DNA of 62,755 nucleotides from Planctomycetaceae bacterium (GTDB lineage Bacteria > Planctomycetota > Planctomycetia > Planctomycetales > Planctomycetaceae), in assembly GCA_018699955.1 (NCBI GenBank), contig JABISG010000042.1, positions 1 to 62,755 on the forward strand, given 5' to 3'. The position numbers and the translations under genes were made by a program. Below are positions 38,755 through 48,892 of the stretch, piece after piece. How positions within the stretch are numbered: the stretch's first letter is position 1; every line of letters starts with the position of its first letter. The notes under the pieces are model-generated. The model was not told where the DNA came from. It saw only the letters and a program-made list of their open reading frames with translations, and did not search any database.

Positions 38755-40653
38755 ATGCCAACACCGTTCCAACAATTCGCCGAGACGATCGAACGGATGC
38801 GAAACTCCGTCGAGGAGTTGGAACGCGCGTGCGGGCTGTTGCAAATCGATCCGCTGGAACAACGTGAATGGTATGAGTTGTTACGGCAGAAACTGCTGCC
38901 GCAACTTCGCGACGATGCGTTTCTGGTGGTGGCGGTGGTTGGTGGGACGAATATTGGCAAGAGTGTGATCTTCAATCACATCGCGGGATATCAAGCGAGC
39001 GCTGCTAGCCCGTTGGCCTCGGGAACCAAACATCCGGTCTGCCTGGTGCCGCCCGGTTTTAACGAACAACATGATCTCGCTGCGATCTTTGATGGATTTG
39101 AACTTTGCGAGTGGACGGCAGCGGATGCGGCACTCGAAGAATCGCCCGAGCACCAGCTCTTCTGGCAAACCAGCAATCAGATGCCGACCAACCTGCTCGT
39201 ACTCGATACGCCCGACATCGACAGCGACGCGGAGATCAATTGGCATCGTGCCGACAACATTCGCCGCGCTGCCGATGTCTTAATCGCCGTGTTGACGCAG
39301 CAGAAATATAACGACGCGGCGGTGAAGAAGTTCTTTCGACAATCGGCCGCCGAAGATAAAGCCGTCATCATCATCTTCAATCAATGTCAGTTGCCGGAAG
39401 ACGATGAATACTGGCCGCTGTGGATGGATACGTTTTGCCGTGAGACCGGCATCGATCCTGAGTGTGTTTACGTCGCGCCGAACGACCGTGCGGCTGCCGA
39501 AGACAACCGGCTATCGTTTTGGGAACGGACTTGGCCGTTGGTGAATCGGACGGATGCCGACAGCGCGGCGGTTGAATCGCATTCACAAGAGGGGGGCAGC
39601 CGCAACCTCTCCGAAGATCTGTCACGTCTAAAGTTTGCCGACATTAAAGTTCGTTCGTTGCGGGGCGCGTTGAAACAGCTTCTCGATACGGACGCGGGTG
39701 TTCCGAGTTACCTCGAAGAAATTCAGCGGCGCAGCGGCGATTTTCAGGCGGCCGCCGAGCGGCTGTCGTCGGAAAGCGTCGTCAAGGTTCGTGACTGGCC
39801 GACTATCCCCAACGGTCTGTTGGTCGCCGAAATCCGCACGTGGTGGCGTTCGCAACGAGAAGGCTGGGCGCGGCGAGTGCATGGGTTTTATGACGTCGTT
39901 GGGTCGGGGGTGACCTGGCCGATTCGCTTCGCACGCAGCAAACTTTCGACAGATCGCCAGCCGCCTTTCGATTTGTATCGTAAGCAGGAATGGTCAGCCG
40001 CGCTCCATGCGGTCGAGGAAATCGTTGATCGGCTGACCTGGATGAGTGAATCGGGCAGTCAACTGTTGCAGCCGCGACTTGAAAAGTTGCTCGAAGGAAA
40101 ATCGCGTTCCGACCTGCTCGAACGCCTCCGCGCCGAACACCAGACGATTGCCCTCGATGACGAGCTGACGACCGTCGTGGCGGCCGAGATGGAAACATTT
40201 CAACGAGACAGCCCGGAGTTGTACAAGTTCTACCGGCAGCTAAACAACGTCTCGGCTGCCGCTCGGCCTGTGGCCAGCGTGGTGATGTTTACATTGGGTT
40301 GGGGGCCGGCCGGCCATGCGGTTGCGCCGTTTGTTGCCGATGCCGCCACGCACGCCGTTGCTCACGTTGTCGCCGACTTCGCCGGAGGCGCGGTGGCAGC
40401 GGTTGCCGGCGAACAAGCCCTCACCGGCGCTGCCGGACGTGGAGCCGGAATGTTGCAAGCCAGATTTCACAAGCTGCAAGCCGCATATACCGCACGTCGC
40501 GCCGGCTGGCTGATGGGACGCCTGAAAGAACTGTTGCTCGGAACATTGCCCGAAGAATTGCAAGCCGCCGCCACGCTGGCCGAATTGGGTGAGTTTCAGG
40601 AAGTTCAAAGCAGTTTGGTCTGCTTGGAACAGCAACTCGCTGCCGAGGTGTAG
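38755..40653 (+). CDS. Dynamin-like/Era-type GTPase of unknown role
   Basis: MPTPFQQF at 38755 is preferred; a GTG at 38740 is also possible. G1 is GGTNIGKS at residues 63-70, G3 is DTPDIDS from D151, and a G4-like FNQCQLPEDD follows a KAVIIIFN strand. The region between G1 and G3 contains switch I candidates (ASAASPLASGTKHP). The C-terminal ~330 residues are helical. Near residue 500 there is a hydrophobic Ala/Val/Gly-rich segment (AAARPVASVVMFTLGWGPAG and VAPFVADAATHAVAHVVADF), typical of membrane-associated GTPases. Length, 632 residues, fits bacterial dynamin-related proteins loosely. Targets are unknown. The gene is convergent with the transporter gene. Confidence 0.85.
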   Translation: MPTPFQQFAETIERMRNSVEELERACGLLQIDPLEQREWYELLRQKLLPQLRDDAFLVVAVVGGTNIGKSVIFNHIAGYQASAASPLASGTKHPVCLVPPGFNEQHDLAAIFDGFELCEWTAADAALEESPEHQLFWQTSNQMPTNLLVLDTPDIDSDAEINWHRADNIRRAADVLIAVLTQQKYNDAAVKKFFRQSAAEDKAVIIIFNQCQLPEDDEYWPLWMDTFCRETGIDPECVYVAPNDRAAAEDNRLSFWERTWPLVNRTDADSAAVESHSQEGGSRNLSEDLSRLKFADIKVRSLRGALKQLLDTDAGVPSYLEEIQRRSGDFQAAAERLSSESVVKVRDWPTIPNGLLVAEIRTWWRSQREGWARRVHGFYDVVGSGVTWPIRFARSKLSTDRQPPFDLYRKQEWSAALHAVEEIVDRLTWMSESGSQLLQPRLEKLLEGKSRSDLLERLRAEHQTIALDDELTTVVAAEMETFQRDSPELYKFYRQLNNVSAAARPVASVVMFTLGWGPAGHAVAPFVADAATHAVAHVVADFAGGAVAAVAGEQALTGAAGRGAGMLQARFHKLQAAYTARRAGWLMGRLKELLLGTLPEELQAAATLAELGEFQEVQSSLVCLEQQLAAEV

Positions 40654-40742
40654 GTGTTCGATCCCTCCGGCAGCAGCCCGAGGGCTTTGAGATCCGGCGT
40701 TAACAAGTGGTGTTTTTATGGCCGACGCGATGCTTGGTCGCA

Positions 40743-43091
40743 TCAATCCGCTTCGTGGCGAACTGCCCATTGAAGTAGCAACGGCAGCAACACCAAATCG
40801 CCAATGAGTCCGCCGACCATTGCCACACTCAACAGCAGGCCGAAGTAGACCAGCGGTATGAAATGTGACAGCGAGAGTACCGCGAAACCAACGATCAATG
40901 CCACGTTGGCGAACACCAGCGCCCGGCCGACGCCGCGATGACAATCGCGGAGCGATTCACCTACCGTCAGCCCGTTGCGTCGCGCCCGCTGAAACGCCGA
41001 TATGTAATGAATGGTCGAATCGACGGTCAGCCCCATCGACACGCTGGCGATCATCGCCGTCGCGATGTTGATCGGCAGGCCGCTCCAACCCATCGTACCG
41101 ATGACGAGGACAATTGGGAAAAAGTTCGGCACGAGCGAAATCAAGCCGAGTTTCAGGCTGCGAAAGGCCAGCGTCATCATCAGCGCGATTCCCGCCGCCG
41201 CCAGGGCGAAACTGACCAATTGATCGCTCAGCAGGCTTTCGATCATAAACGCCAACAGCACGAAAAGTCCGGTCGCCTTCGCTTGGGGAAATGTCTCTCG
41301 CGCCAACCGTTCGGTCTCGGCAATCAGGCCGAGTTTGTCTTGTGCCGATTGCTGTTCGCGGGCGCGAAGCACGATCCGCATTCGCCCTTGCTGGGGGTGA
41401 TACAACGACGATTCAAAGTCTGCCTGCATGATCTTCAACAGCGACAACCGCTTGGTCAGGCTGAACTCCTGCGTTCCGAAAATGGGCAGCCGCACTTCCG
41501 TGGGGACAAGATCCAGACCGTCAGTCAAACTAATCACCTTCGTCAAGACTGGAGCATTCTTTCGGTCGGCATTCAGGCCGCGCAGATCGTCTGCCAGCTT
41601 TCGTACCTTGGCGAGATATGCTTCGTTCAGTTTTTCCGGCGCAGGAAAATTCACTTCCCATGTCCCCGCGCCGCCCAATTCGGTCTCGACGAAATTCAGT
41701 CCTTGCACCAACGGACTGCTCTTGCGAAAGTTCTTGCTGAAGTCCGTTTCGACTTCCAAACGAAACAAGCCGGCAGCCGTAAAAACCACCGAAACGATTG
41801 CAATGCCTGCCAACAACAGCGGACGGCGTTCGACCCAGTCGATGAGTTTCAGCAGGAAACGAACCAGCCCTGCTTCGGCCGGCGCATTGAGCGGGTCGGT
41901 GCTCCAACGGCCGATGAGAATTCCGCCCGGCAGAATGACAATCGCCGCCGCAAGCACTAGCGCCGATGCCAACGCCATCATCAACCCGAAGCTGCTCACC
42001 GGTGTGATGCTGCTGTATAGCAACGCGGCAAAACCGATGGCCGTCGTCAGGCAGGTCCAAAAAATAGCGGGCAACAATTCGACGAACGAACGTTGAAACG
42101 CTTCCATTCGATTTTCATTACGGCGGTGTTCGCGGTAGTGAACTGTGACGTGTGTGACCGTGGCGATGCCGATGATCGTCACCATCGAATTGAGCATCGA
42201 ACTGACCATGCTCAGCTTCGCGCCAGACAACACCAGGACCGCTTCGGTCCAGAGAATCGTCGCCACTACAACGATCAACGGCAGGCCGACCCATTGCAGA
42301 ATCTGCAGCAGGAATGTCACCAATTGGCGGCCGACCGCTCTTGCGCCGAATCGCATCGCTACGATCATGTGAGTAATATGCGGACGAGCAAAAAACAACA
42401 GCAACACGCATCCCAACAGCCCCAGCGACACGAAGAACAGCAGTCGCCCATCTTCCTGCACGTAGCGGAACATGTAGTGAATTTGCAGCGGCTCTCCGAC
42501 CACGTAAGTTGGGCGGTCGTGCTCGTCGGCAATCTTCAGGATCTTCGCAAAAGTCTTTCCGCGCAGTTCATCGAAACTTTCGCCCGGCTCGCCAGACAGC
42601 TGAGATTCGTTTTCCAGACGCAGCACGATCGCCGTCGTCTGCCGATCATCGCCGAGGAGCATTCGGTCCGACATGCGGATGATGGATTTGCGTTTGGCGG
42701 CAAGACGGAGCATCGCCGCCAGATGTTGCGTCCGTTCATCCCAGACACCGTCGATGGCGTTCAGCCGCGCCGCCAGATCTTCAATTCGTTGGCGGCTTCC
42801 CGGCTGCAATTCAGGACTTGTTTCCAGGCTGCCGGCTTCAAACAGGTTTCGATCACGATAGGCAACAATGACGAACTCATCGCCGCCGAATAACGACTTG
42901 CTCTCCAGGTAATCGCGAATGTGTGGATCGTCGTCGGCGTACAGCGATTCGATGCTCTGATCGAACTGCAATCGTCGCGCCACCGGAAACGCGGCAATCA
43001 ACGCCACAATTCCCACCAGCAACAGCACAAACCGCACGCGAATCAGCCCATCGACCAAGGCTCGCAAGAATGGTTTTTGCATTTCGGTCAT
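40743..43091 (-). CDS. MMPL/RND-superfamily transporter
   Basis: MTEMQKPFLRALVDGLIRVR is taken as start; the frame extends to 43439 without family character. The 782-residue product has an N-terminal helix (VLLLVGIVALIAAFPVARRL), then a periplasmic loop of about 200 residues. A bundle of membrane helices follows (LLFFVSLGLLGCVLLLFFA, LPLIVVVATILWTEAVLVLS), then a second half that repeats this plan. The motif TVDSTIHYISAFQRARRNG near the end is the conserved sterol-sensing-like RND segment. Two-fold repeat and size fit the HAE3/MMPL group, which moves lipids or hopanoid-like compounds. Substrate is unknown. Confidence 0.9.
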   Translation of the reverse strand: MTEMQKPFLRALVDGLIRVRFVLLLVGIVALIAAFPVARRLQFDQSIESLYADDDPHIRDYLESKSLFGGDEFVIVAYRDRNLFEAGSLETSPELQPGSRQRIEDLAARLNAIDGVWDERTQHLAAMLRLAAKRKSIIRMSDRMLLGDDRQTTAIVLRLENESQLSGEPGESFDELRGKTFAKILKIADEHDRPTYVVGEPLQIHYMFRYVQEDGRLLFFVSLGLLGCVLLLFFARPHITHMIVAMRFGARAVGRQLVTFLLQILQWVGLPLIVVVATILWTEAVLVLSGAKLSMVSSMLNSMVTIIGIATVTHVTVHYREHRRNENRMEAFQRSFVELLPAIFWTCLTTAIGFAALLYSSITPVSSFGLMMALASALVLAAAIVILPGGILIGRWSTDPLNAPAEAGLVRFLLKLIDWVERRPLLLAGIAIVSVVFTAAGLFRLEVETDFSKNFRKSSPLVQGLNFVETELGGAGTWEVNFPAPEKLNEAYLAKVRKLADDLRGLNADRKNAPVLTKVISLTDGLDLVPTEVRLPIFGTQEFSLTKRLSLLKIMQADFESSLYHPQQGRMRIVLRAREQQSAQDKLGLIAETERLARETFPQAKATGLFVLLAFMIESLLSDQLVSFALAAAGIALMMTLAFRSLKLGLISLVPNFFPIVLVIGTMGWSGLPINIATAMIASVSMGLTVDSTIHYISAFQRARRNGLTVGESLRDCHRGVGRALVFANVALIVGFAVLSLSHFIPLVYFGLLLSVAMVGGLIGDLVLLPLLLQWAVRHEAD

Positions 43092-43261
43092 CAGGTGGTT
43101 CGTCGCGGGCCGTATGATTCGGGTAGAATGGTCAGCGGCGAATGTCGAAATTCCAATGCCGAATGACGAGACAATTCTGCCACAGGACGACTCACGCTGA
43201 CAGGCCATTTGTCTCTTTTTTTGCCTTTTACTTTTCACTTCGCCATTTCGCCAGCAGGACA

Positions 43262-44623
43262 ATGACTTTGCAGCCGACCTCTCGTCGAGAAACAGCACTG
43301 ATTGCCGGGCTGCTGCTGGGGGCGTTCCTCTTGCGGACGGCGACGGTCGTTGTTCAGTTCGATAAGCTGTCCATTGATCGTGACGGCTACCGTGGAATTG
43401 CACACCGTCTTGCCGACGGACTCGGCTACTCACTGCCACCGTCTAAGACCGGTGAAAATCTGCCAACCGCCTACCGCCCGCCGCTGTATCCGCTCGTGCT
43501 CACCGGTATCTTTTGTCTGAATGCGGGTGAAGTCGGCATCGCCGCGTTGCAGATCCTGCTTGGCACATTGACCGTTCTATTGACGTATCTCGCCGGGAGG
43601 CGGCTCGGATTGGGACGCGCGGCATTCCTTGCGACGGGATTGGTCGCGTGCGATCCGTTGTTACTGCAGTACACGGCCCTGCCGATGACCGAAACGCTTT
43701 GTACGTTCCTCGTCACATTGCTGCTGAAGGAGTTGGTTTATTGGTTACGTCCCGCCCATGATCACAGAACGTCGCGTGACGGGGAGTTGTCTACGGTGGG
43801 AAATCAGTCGCGACTGAAGCTCTGTTTGATCGGCGGATTGTTTGGCGTTTGTCTGCTTTGCCGACCGACAATCGTGGTGTTCGGATTGTTCGGCCTGCTG
43901 TGGTGGTTGGCAATCGGTGTACGGAACCGGTCGATTCCGCCGCTGAATCTCTGGCCGGTCGCCCTGGCTGCCGCCGTTGTTGTTTCGCCGTGGATGATTC
44001 GCAATCAGTTGGTCATCGGTCGGCCCACTCCCGCAACGACCCACGGCGGCTACACGTTGCTGCTGGGCAACAATCCGGTCTTCTATCACGAGGTTGTTGA
44101 CCAACCCTGGGGAACGGTCTGGGACACTGCCGCAAGAGACCGCACACAGGCAGCCTGGTTAAGCGGCGTGGAAGCGGAACTCGTTAGCGACCGCGCGATC
44201 GACGAACCGAGCCGCGATCGTTGGATGTATCGCCGCGCATGTCAGAACATCGCCAACGAACCGGGCCTGTTTTTCCGCGCGTGCGGATTGCGGTTCGTTC
44301 GGTTCTGGAATGTCATCCCACTTGGCCCGTCGCGCGATGCAATCCCACATTTCGTTGTATGGTGCGTCGGCTTGTTCTATACCTTCGAGATCCTTGCCTT
44401 TTTGGCCGGGGCAATCGCGCTGTTGCGCAAGCGACCGGCCGGCTGGTTTCCCCTGTTTTTGATGATCGCCGCCTTTTCTCTGGTTCACCTTTTCTTCTGG
44501 TCGAATATGCGAATGCGGGCCCCGGTCATTCCGGCCATCGCGCTCATTGCGGTGGCGGGATTGTGTGCTGTGACGACCGGCCAGCGGGAAAGGCACACCG
44601 CGGACATTTTAGCGTCACGGTGA
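43262..44623 (+). CDS. ArnT/PMT-type membrane glycosyltransferase
   Basis: The ATG at 43262 with AGGA nearby is preferred to upstream starts. RTATVVVQFDKLSIDRDGYR followed by GIAHRLADGLGY is the first luminal loop of GT-C enzymes, with the catalytic-type Asp after the first helix. About ten membrane helices follow. The chain also has VTLLLKELVYWLRP and LVACDPLLLQYTALPMTETL, as in the dolichyl-phosphate-mannose mannosyltransferase/ArnT family. Such enzymes use polyprenyl-phosphate sugars to modify lipids or proteins outside the cytoplasm. Length, 453 residues. No adjacent sugar gene identifies the acceptor. Confidence 0.82.
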   Translation: MTLQPTSRRETALIAGLLLGAFLLRTATVVVQFDKLSIDRDGYRGIAHRLADGLGYSLPPSKTGENLPTAYRPPLYPLVLTGIFCLNAGEVGIAALQILLGTLTVLLTYLAGRRLGLGRAAFLATGLVACDPLLLQYTALPMTETLCTFLVTLLLKELVYWLRPAHDHRTSRDGELSTVGNQSRLKLCLIGGLFGVCLLCRPTIVVFGLFGLLWWLAIGVRNRSIPPLNLWPVALAAAVVVSPWMIRNQLVIGRPTPATTHGGYTLLLGNNPVFYHEVVDQPWGTVWDTAARDRTQAAWLSGVEAELVSDRAIDEPSRDRWMYRRACQNIANEPGLFFRACGLRFVRFWNVIPLGPSRDAIPHFVVWCVGLFYTFEILAFLAGAIALLRKRPAGWFPLFLMIAAFSLVHLFFWSNMRMRAPVIPAIALIAVAGLCAVTTGQRERHTADILASR

Positions 44624-44683
44624 ATGCCATAACCTGTGCGTGTATAATAAGTTGAGGCAAAATTCTGTGCAAGGCAGCCCTTA

Positions 44684-44713
44684 TTGACACTTTTGCCGGG
44701 CGACACCTATAAT
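44684..44713 (+). promoter_or_regulatory. Perfect-consensus sigma-70 promoter
   Basis: TTGACA at 44684-44689 and TATAAT at 44708-44713 are exact, with an 18-base spacer. Transcription would start near 44720, giving an unusually long leader of about 315 bases before the LptD-like gene. Confidence 0.7.
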
Positions 44714-45035
44714 CCCGCCTCAAATCCGGTTGATTCGACGGCACTGACCCATTTCGCCGCCGGTCGGCATTCGTTGCTGTTACGACAATACAAACTCTGA
44801 TGTGGGCAATACGGATTCTCGTTCGAGAATTTGCCCGATGGACCCTGATCCTCTCTGCTGGTGGAATTAAGCACCGCCGCGCAGAGAACACACGACAATC
44901 CCCAACCGCGACATTTCAAGCAGACGGCGATTACCGGCTCGGCCTCGACGGCTGAGTCGCCCGTTCGTCCTGACCGACCCATACCCCGCAACCGATAGAC
45001 AGATCTTGGCCAGCCCAGCCAAACCAGGAGCGCCC
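44714..45035 (+). other. Long leader of the LptD-like gene
   Basis: No convincing open frame is present. One small perfect hairpin, ATTCTCGTTCGAGAAT, lies near 44815-44830. The stretch could hold a leader RNA, but no known motif is recognised. Confidence 0.4.
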
Positions 45036-48000
45036 GTGAAGGGCCTGATGACCTACTTGCGTCATTCGACAGCGTTCGCAGCAATTGCAGCGGCAACTGC
45101 CATCATTGCAGTTGCGTGCTTTGTTGGGCGGCCGACATTGCGCGGCGACACGGCGTTCGATGCGCCCACGGAACGTGATGCGGTGACCATCTCGGCCGCC
45201 ATGTCGCAGGAGTGGGAAGAGGGTTCGGTTCGCATCTCGCTGCTGCACGGTCAGTGCCGCATTGCCCAGGGCGACACCGTACTGCGCGCCCGCAAGATGG
45301 TGGTGTTTCGCGAGAACGACTCGAATACCTGGGACAAGCGAGACCGGCTGACGGTCTATCTGGAAGACGACGTCCGCATTGATCGGCCGGGCCAATCGGT
45401 CACCAAGCCGGTTATGGTTGTGCATCTGGTTACCCGCGCCGGTTTGACTCACCAAATCCGCAGCCGAGCGAAGAGCGATCCCGCCCGTCGCGACGATCCG
45501 CTTTACCGCCGGGCAGAAAAACGCGTCTCGCATGGCCGCCGACAGGCGGTGCAACCGTCCGCCATACGACAGACGCAACTGTTGGTTCCCGGCAGCGATC
45601 CCACCGACCCCGAATTTCGATCGGTGCAAATTCAATCGCCCTCGGGCAGCCTGCGGCGCGTCCGCATTTCGCCCCGCAGCGCCATCCGGTTCAATATTCT
45701 CAGTTTCGAATCCAAGGCGACCACGCCGCCCGAGCAGGTGATCGTGCTGACCGGCGGAATCAACATTCTGATCGATGGTGTCGGGGAGTACGGTACGGTC
45801 GATCTCTCGGCCGACCGCATGGTCATCTGGCGGCAGTCGAGTGGTTCCGACGAACTCGAGCGCGAGAGCATCCAGAGTCGCGACGCTCCGTTTCAGGTCT
45901 ACATGGAAGGTCACATTGTCATCCGGCAGGGGGGCGATCCGACCGCGCTGCCCGATCAATCGTCGCCCAACAACAATCCCGCGTCTGACGAGGGGCTGTC
46001 CTTCATCGATCAACAGCGCAGCGGCCAACTCGGTGAAATCACTCTGCGAGGAACGCGAGCGGTTTACGATGCCAGAGAAGATCGTGCTCTGTTGCTCAAC
46101 GCCGAACTGAAGACTTTTGTCCCGCAGATTCAAGGCAACATCCGCATTCGCGCCGAACGCATTCGCCAACAGGCAAGGAACTCGTTTCATGCCGAACGGG
46201 CGTGGGTTTCCGGCAGCCAATTTGCCAAGCCGGGCTATCGGGTGCAGTCGAGCGATCTCTTCTTCGAACCACGAATGGTGAACCCGTGGGTTGGACCGCA
46301 AGGGAACATCGATCCGCTGACCGGGCAACCGGTCTTGACCGAAGTGCCGTGGATTACCAGCCTGAACAACACGTTTCTTATCGGTGACGTTCCGGTGTTC
46401 TATACGCCGTTCTTTGCCGCTCCCGCCGATCAACCAAACGTCCCGCTTCGACGAGCCACCGTAGGACACGACAGTATTTTCGGCGGACAGGTCGAAACCG
46501 TCTGGAATATGTTCATGTTGCTGGGCATGGAAGAACCGGCCGGAGTCCGCTGGGATCTGTACGCCGACTACTTCAGCGAACGTGGACCCGCTTTAGGAAC
46601 GGGAACGAATTACGTCGGACAAGGTTTGTTCGGTATGCCGGGCAACTATATTGGCGAAGGTTTGATCTACGGCATCCAGGACGACGGGACAGACCAATTG
46701 GGTACCGGTCGCAACTCGCTTGTACCGGAAGACGAATTTCGCGGTCGTGTGAAGTTTCGTCATCGGCAACGTCTCCCAGCCAACACGTCGTTCATCGCCG
46801 AAATTGGACTGCTCTCTGATCGTAATTTCCTCGAACAGTATTACGAGCCGGAGTTCGACCGCGACAAAGACAATGAAACGTTGCTCTATCTGAAACAGGA
46901 TCTCGGCAATCTCGCCTGGTCGGCGCTGGCACGTCCCCAACTGAACGACTTCGAGAACACGACCGAATGGCTGCCGCGCGGCGACTTGCATCTGTTCTCC
47001 GAACCGCTGCTGAACGGGCTGCTCACCTGGAGTAGTCATACGTCGGCCGGTTATGCCAACCTGGAACCGGCCGTTGCGCCGTCCGATCCCAACGATCTGT
47101 TCAACCCCTTGCCCTTCGTTGCCGACGTTGGCGGTGCGGTTCTCATGAGTCGGCACGAATTGCGGATGCCGTTCAGCGTTGGGCCGGTCAATCTCGTTCC
47201 CTTTGTGATGGGCGAGGCCGCTTTCTGGGGTGAAGATTTCAACGCAAACAGCATCGATCGCTTCGTCGGCAGCGCTGGAATTCGCAGCAGCATGTTGATG
47301 TGGAAGACGTATCCCTTCGTCTCCAGCCGCGTGTTCAACCTCAACGGGTTGGCACACAAGATGCGATTTGAAGCCGAATACGCGCTGACCGAATCGACTC
47401 GAAGTTTGGCCGAAATCCCACAGTACAACGAATTCGACGACAACGCACAGGAACGCTTTCGGCAACGCCTGATCACCAACACCTTTGGCGGGACGTTGCC
47501 CGCCGTGTTTGAACCCCGCCGTTACGCCGTCCGCACTGGTGCCGGGAGTTCGCTCATGTCACCGTACCACGAACTCGTCGATGATCAGCAGGTGGTGCGG
47601 CTCGCGTTACGGCAACGTTTGCAGACCAAAGTCGGCCCGCCGGATCGTTTGCGGATCAAAGACTGGATGCGGCTCGATTTGGAAGCTTCGTTCTTTCCCA
47701 AAGCCGATCGCGATAATTTCGGTGAGGACGTTGGGTTGCTTGGTGGGCAATACCAATGGAACTTCGGCGACCGCACACGATTGGAAGCAAGTACATATTT
47801 TGATCTGTTCGACGACGCCCAGGAACTCTGGAACGTTGGACTGCACAGCCAGCGCACCGCGCGGGGCAGCGTCTACGTGGGCGTGCGGCAGGTCAAAGGG
47901 GCCGGCCTCGACAGCCAAATTCTCACCGGCAGCTACAGTTACATTATGGGCCCCAAGTGGTTTTCCACCGCCTACACATCCTACGACATCGGCGAAAGCC

Positions 48001-48191
48001 GCAACGTTGGCCAGGGACTCGTTATTACCCGCATCGGAGCGGATTTCCTCATGCACTTCGGCGTCAACTACGATGAAAGCAAAGAGAACGCGGGTATTGC
48101 ATTGTCAATCGAGCCACGCTTCGGCTTGTTCAACGGCGCTTCCGGCGGTGGAATGGGTTCCCTCATGAACGCCACTAACGCGGCACCGTGA
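45036..48191 (+). CDS. lptD: LptD/OstA-like LPS-assembly outer-membrane protein
   Basis: GTG at 45036 is preferred because AGGAG precedes it by five bases; a TTG at 45006 is possible. The 1051-residue product has a signal/anchor (FAAIAAATAIIAVACFVG). An OstA-type beta-jellyroll region contains TVLRARKMVVF and LTVYLEDDVRI. A long C-terminal barrel follows from roughly residue 410, with FEPRMVNPWVG and DVPVFYTPFFAAP, the latter being the family's conserved Y-x-P-F entry to the barrel. Many strands follow to the end. LptD inserts lipopolysaccharide into the outer leaflet. Planctomycetes keep this gene even where lipid A genes are partial. dgkA follows within 48 bases. Confidence 0.85.
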   Translation: MKGLMTYLRHSTAFAAIAAATAIIAVACFVGRPTLRGDTAFDAPTERDAVTISAAMSQEWEEGSVRISLLHGQCRIAQGDTVLRARKMVVFRENDSNTWDKRDRLTVYLEDDVRIDRPGQSVTKPVMVVHLVTRAGLTHQIRSRAKSDPARRDDPLYRRAEKRVSHGRRQAVQPSAIRQTQLLVPGSDPTDPEFRSVQIQSPSGSLRRVRISPRSAIRFNILSFESKATTPPEQVIVLTGGINILIDGVGEYGTVDLSADRMVIWRQSSGSDELERESIQSRDAPFQVYMEGHIVIRQGGDPTALPDQSSPNNNPASDEGLSFIDQQRSGQLGEITLRGTRAVYDAREDRALLLNAELKTFVPQIQGNIRIRAERIRQQARNSFHAERAWVSGSQFAKPGYRVQSSDLFFEPRMVNPWVGPQGNIDPLTGQPVLTEVPWITSLNNTFLIGDVPVFYTPFFAAPADQPNVPLRRATVGHDSIFGGQVETVWNMFMLLGMEEPAGVRWDLYADYFSERGPALGTGTNYVGQGLFGMPGNYIGEGLIYGIQDDGTDQLGTGRNSLVPEDEFRGRVKFRHRQRLPANTSFIAEIGLLSDRNFLEQYYEPEFDRDKDNETLLYLKQDLGNLAWSALARPQLNDFENTTEWLPRGDLHLFSEPLLNGLLTWSSHTSAGYANLEPAVAPSDPNDLFNPLPFVADVGGAVLMSRHELRMPFSVGPVNLVPFVMGEAAFWGEDFNANSIDRFVGSAGIRSSMLMWKTYPFVSSRVFNLNGLAHKMRFEAEYALTESTRSLAEIPQYNEFDDNAQERFRQRLITNTFGGTLPAVFEPRRYAVRTGAGSSLMSPYHELVDDQQVVRLALRQRLQTKVGPPDRLRIKDWMRLDLEASFFPKADRDNFGEDVGLLGGQYQWNFGDRTRLEASTYFDLFDDAQELWNVGLHSQRTARGSVYVGVRQVKGAGLDSQILTGSYSYIMGPKWFSTAYTSYDIGESRNVGQGLVITRIGADFLMHFGVNYDESKENAGIALSIEPRFGLFNGASGGGMGSLMNATNAAP

Positions 48192-48238
48192 CATAATTCG
48201 ATCTGACTATTTACCGTTACTAGACGGGAGGTTTTACG

Positions 48239-48661
48239 ATGGCAACAGTGCTCAAGCCACCGCAACAACCACATGCCGAAACCTCCGAACGGCCCAGGCG
48301 TTCCGCTTGGCGACAACGGCTCGTCGAGGCCGAACGCGGCGTCACTCTCGGTTTGAGGGGCGACAGCACGCTGTTTGTGCATCTGTTTGTCGGCTGCGTC
48401 ATCCTCATCTCGGCTGTCGTTCTCAGCCTGTCGATCACCGAATGGGCTTTGTTGATCCTGGCCCTGGCCGTCGTCATTTCGGCCGAAATGTTCAACAAGG
48501 TGATGATTGAACTGGGCCGGCTGATTCCCGGCAGTTCCGACGATTCGCCCCACAACTGCCTGAAAATCGCCACGGCGGCCGTTTTCGTCACCATGTCCGG
48601 CACAATGCTGGCAGTGGGTTTGATCTTCGCCCGGCATCTATGGCTGATGTTTCAGGCGTAG
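48239..48661 (+). CDS. dgkA: Diacylglycerol/undecaprenol kinase family protein
   Basis: GGGAGG about seven bases upstream supports the ATG at 48239. The 140-residue product has an N-terminal cytoplasmic tail and three membrane helices (LFVHLFVGCVILISAVVLSL; WALLILALAVVISA; ATAAVFVTMSGTMLAVGLIF). The active-site motif reads EMFNKVMIELGRL where family members have E-x-x-N-T-A-I-E, and it is followed by the DxxP-type loop (SSDDSPHNCLKIATAAV). It probably phosphorylates undecaprenol or diacylglycerol. The close position after the LptD-like gene suggests an envelope operon. Confidence 0.88.
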   Translation: MATVLKPPQQPHAETSERPRRSAWRQRLVEAERGVTLGLRGDSTLFVHLFVGCVILISAVVLSLSITEWALLILALAVVISAEMFNKVMIELGRLIPGSSDDSPHNCLKIATAAVFVTMSGTMLAVGLIFARHLWLMFQA

Positions 48662-48724
48662 GCAGGCAGTCCACTGCTCCGTCGGCGGGAGCTGATGCCG
48701 TCGGTTAACCAATTCTCCGTTGAC

Positions 48725-48755
48725 GGGTGCCACTGGCGACCCGCCAGTGGCACCC
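48725..48755. repeat. Perfect 14-base-pair hairpin repeat (family E)
   Basis: GGGTGCCACTGGCG at 48725-48738 pairs perfectly with CGCCAGTGGCACCC at 48742-48755 around ACC. The half-site GTGGCACCC also appears at 16059-16076 and 17657-17674. It lies between dgkA and the helicase gene and may end the dgkA transcript. Confidence 0.75.
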
Positions 48756-48892
48756 AATTCGTCGATTGAGCATTTACGCGAAACGGACCCTCCGCAAACG
48801 GGCTTCAATTCCCGTGACCGATCCGTCATGATGAACCGCTGTAGATGGTTCCTCATTTGACGTCGTCCCGCGACCGGATCGAGTCCTCACGG

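Noticed and set aside
44931..46469. Minus-strand frame of 512 residues
   Set aside because: Antisense to the LptD-like gene; Arg/His/Gln-rich with no domain, a shadow of the plus-strand codons.
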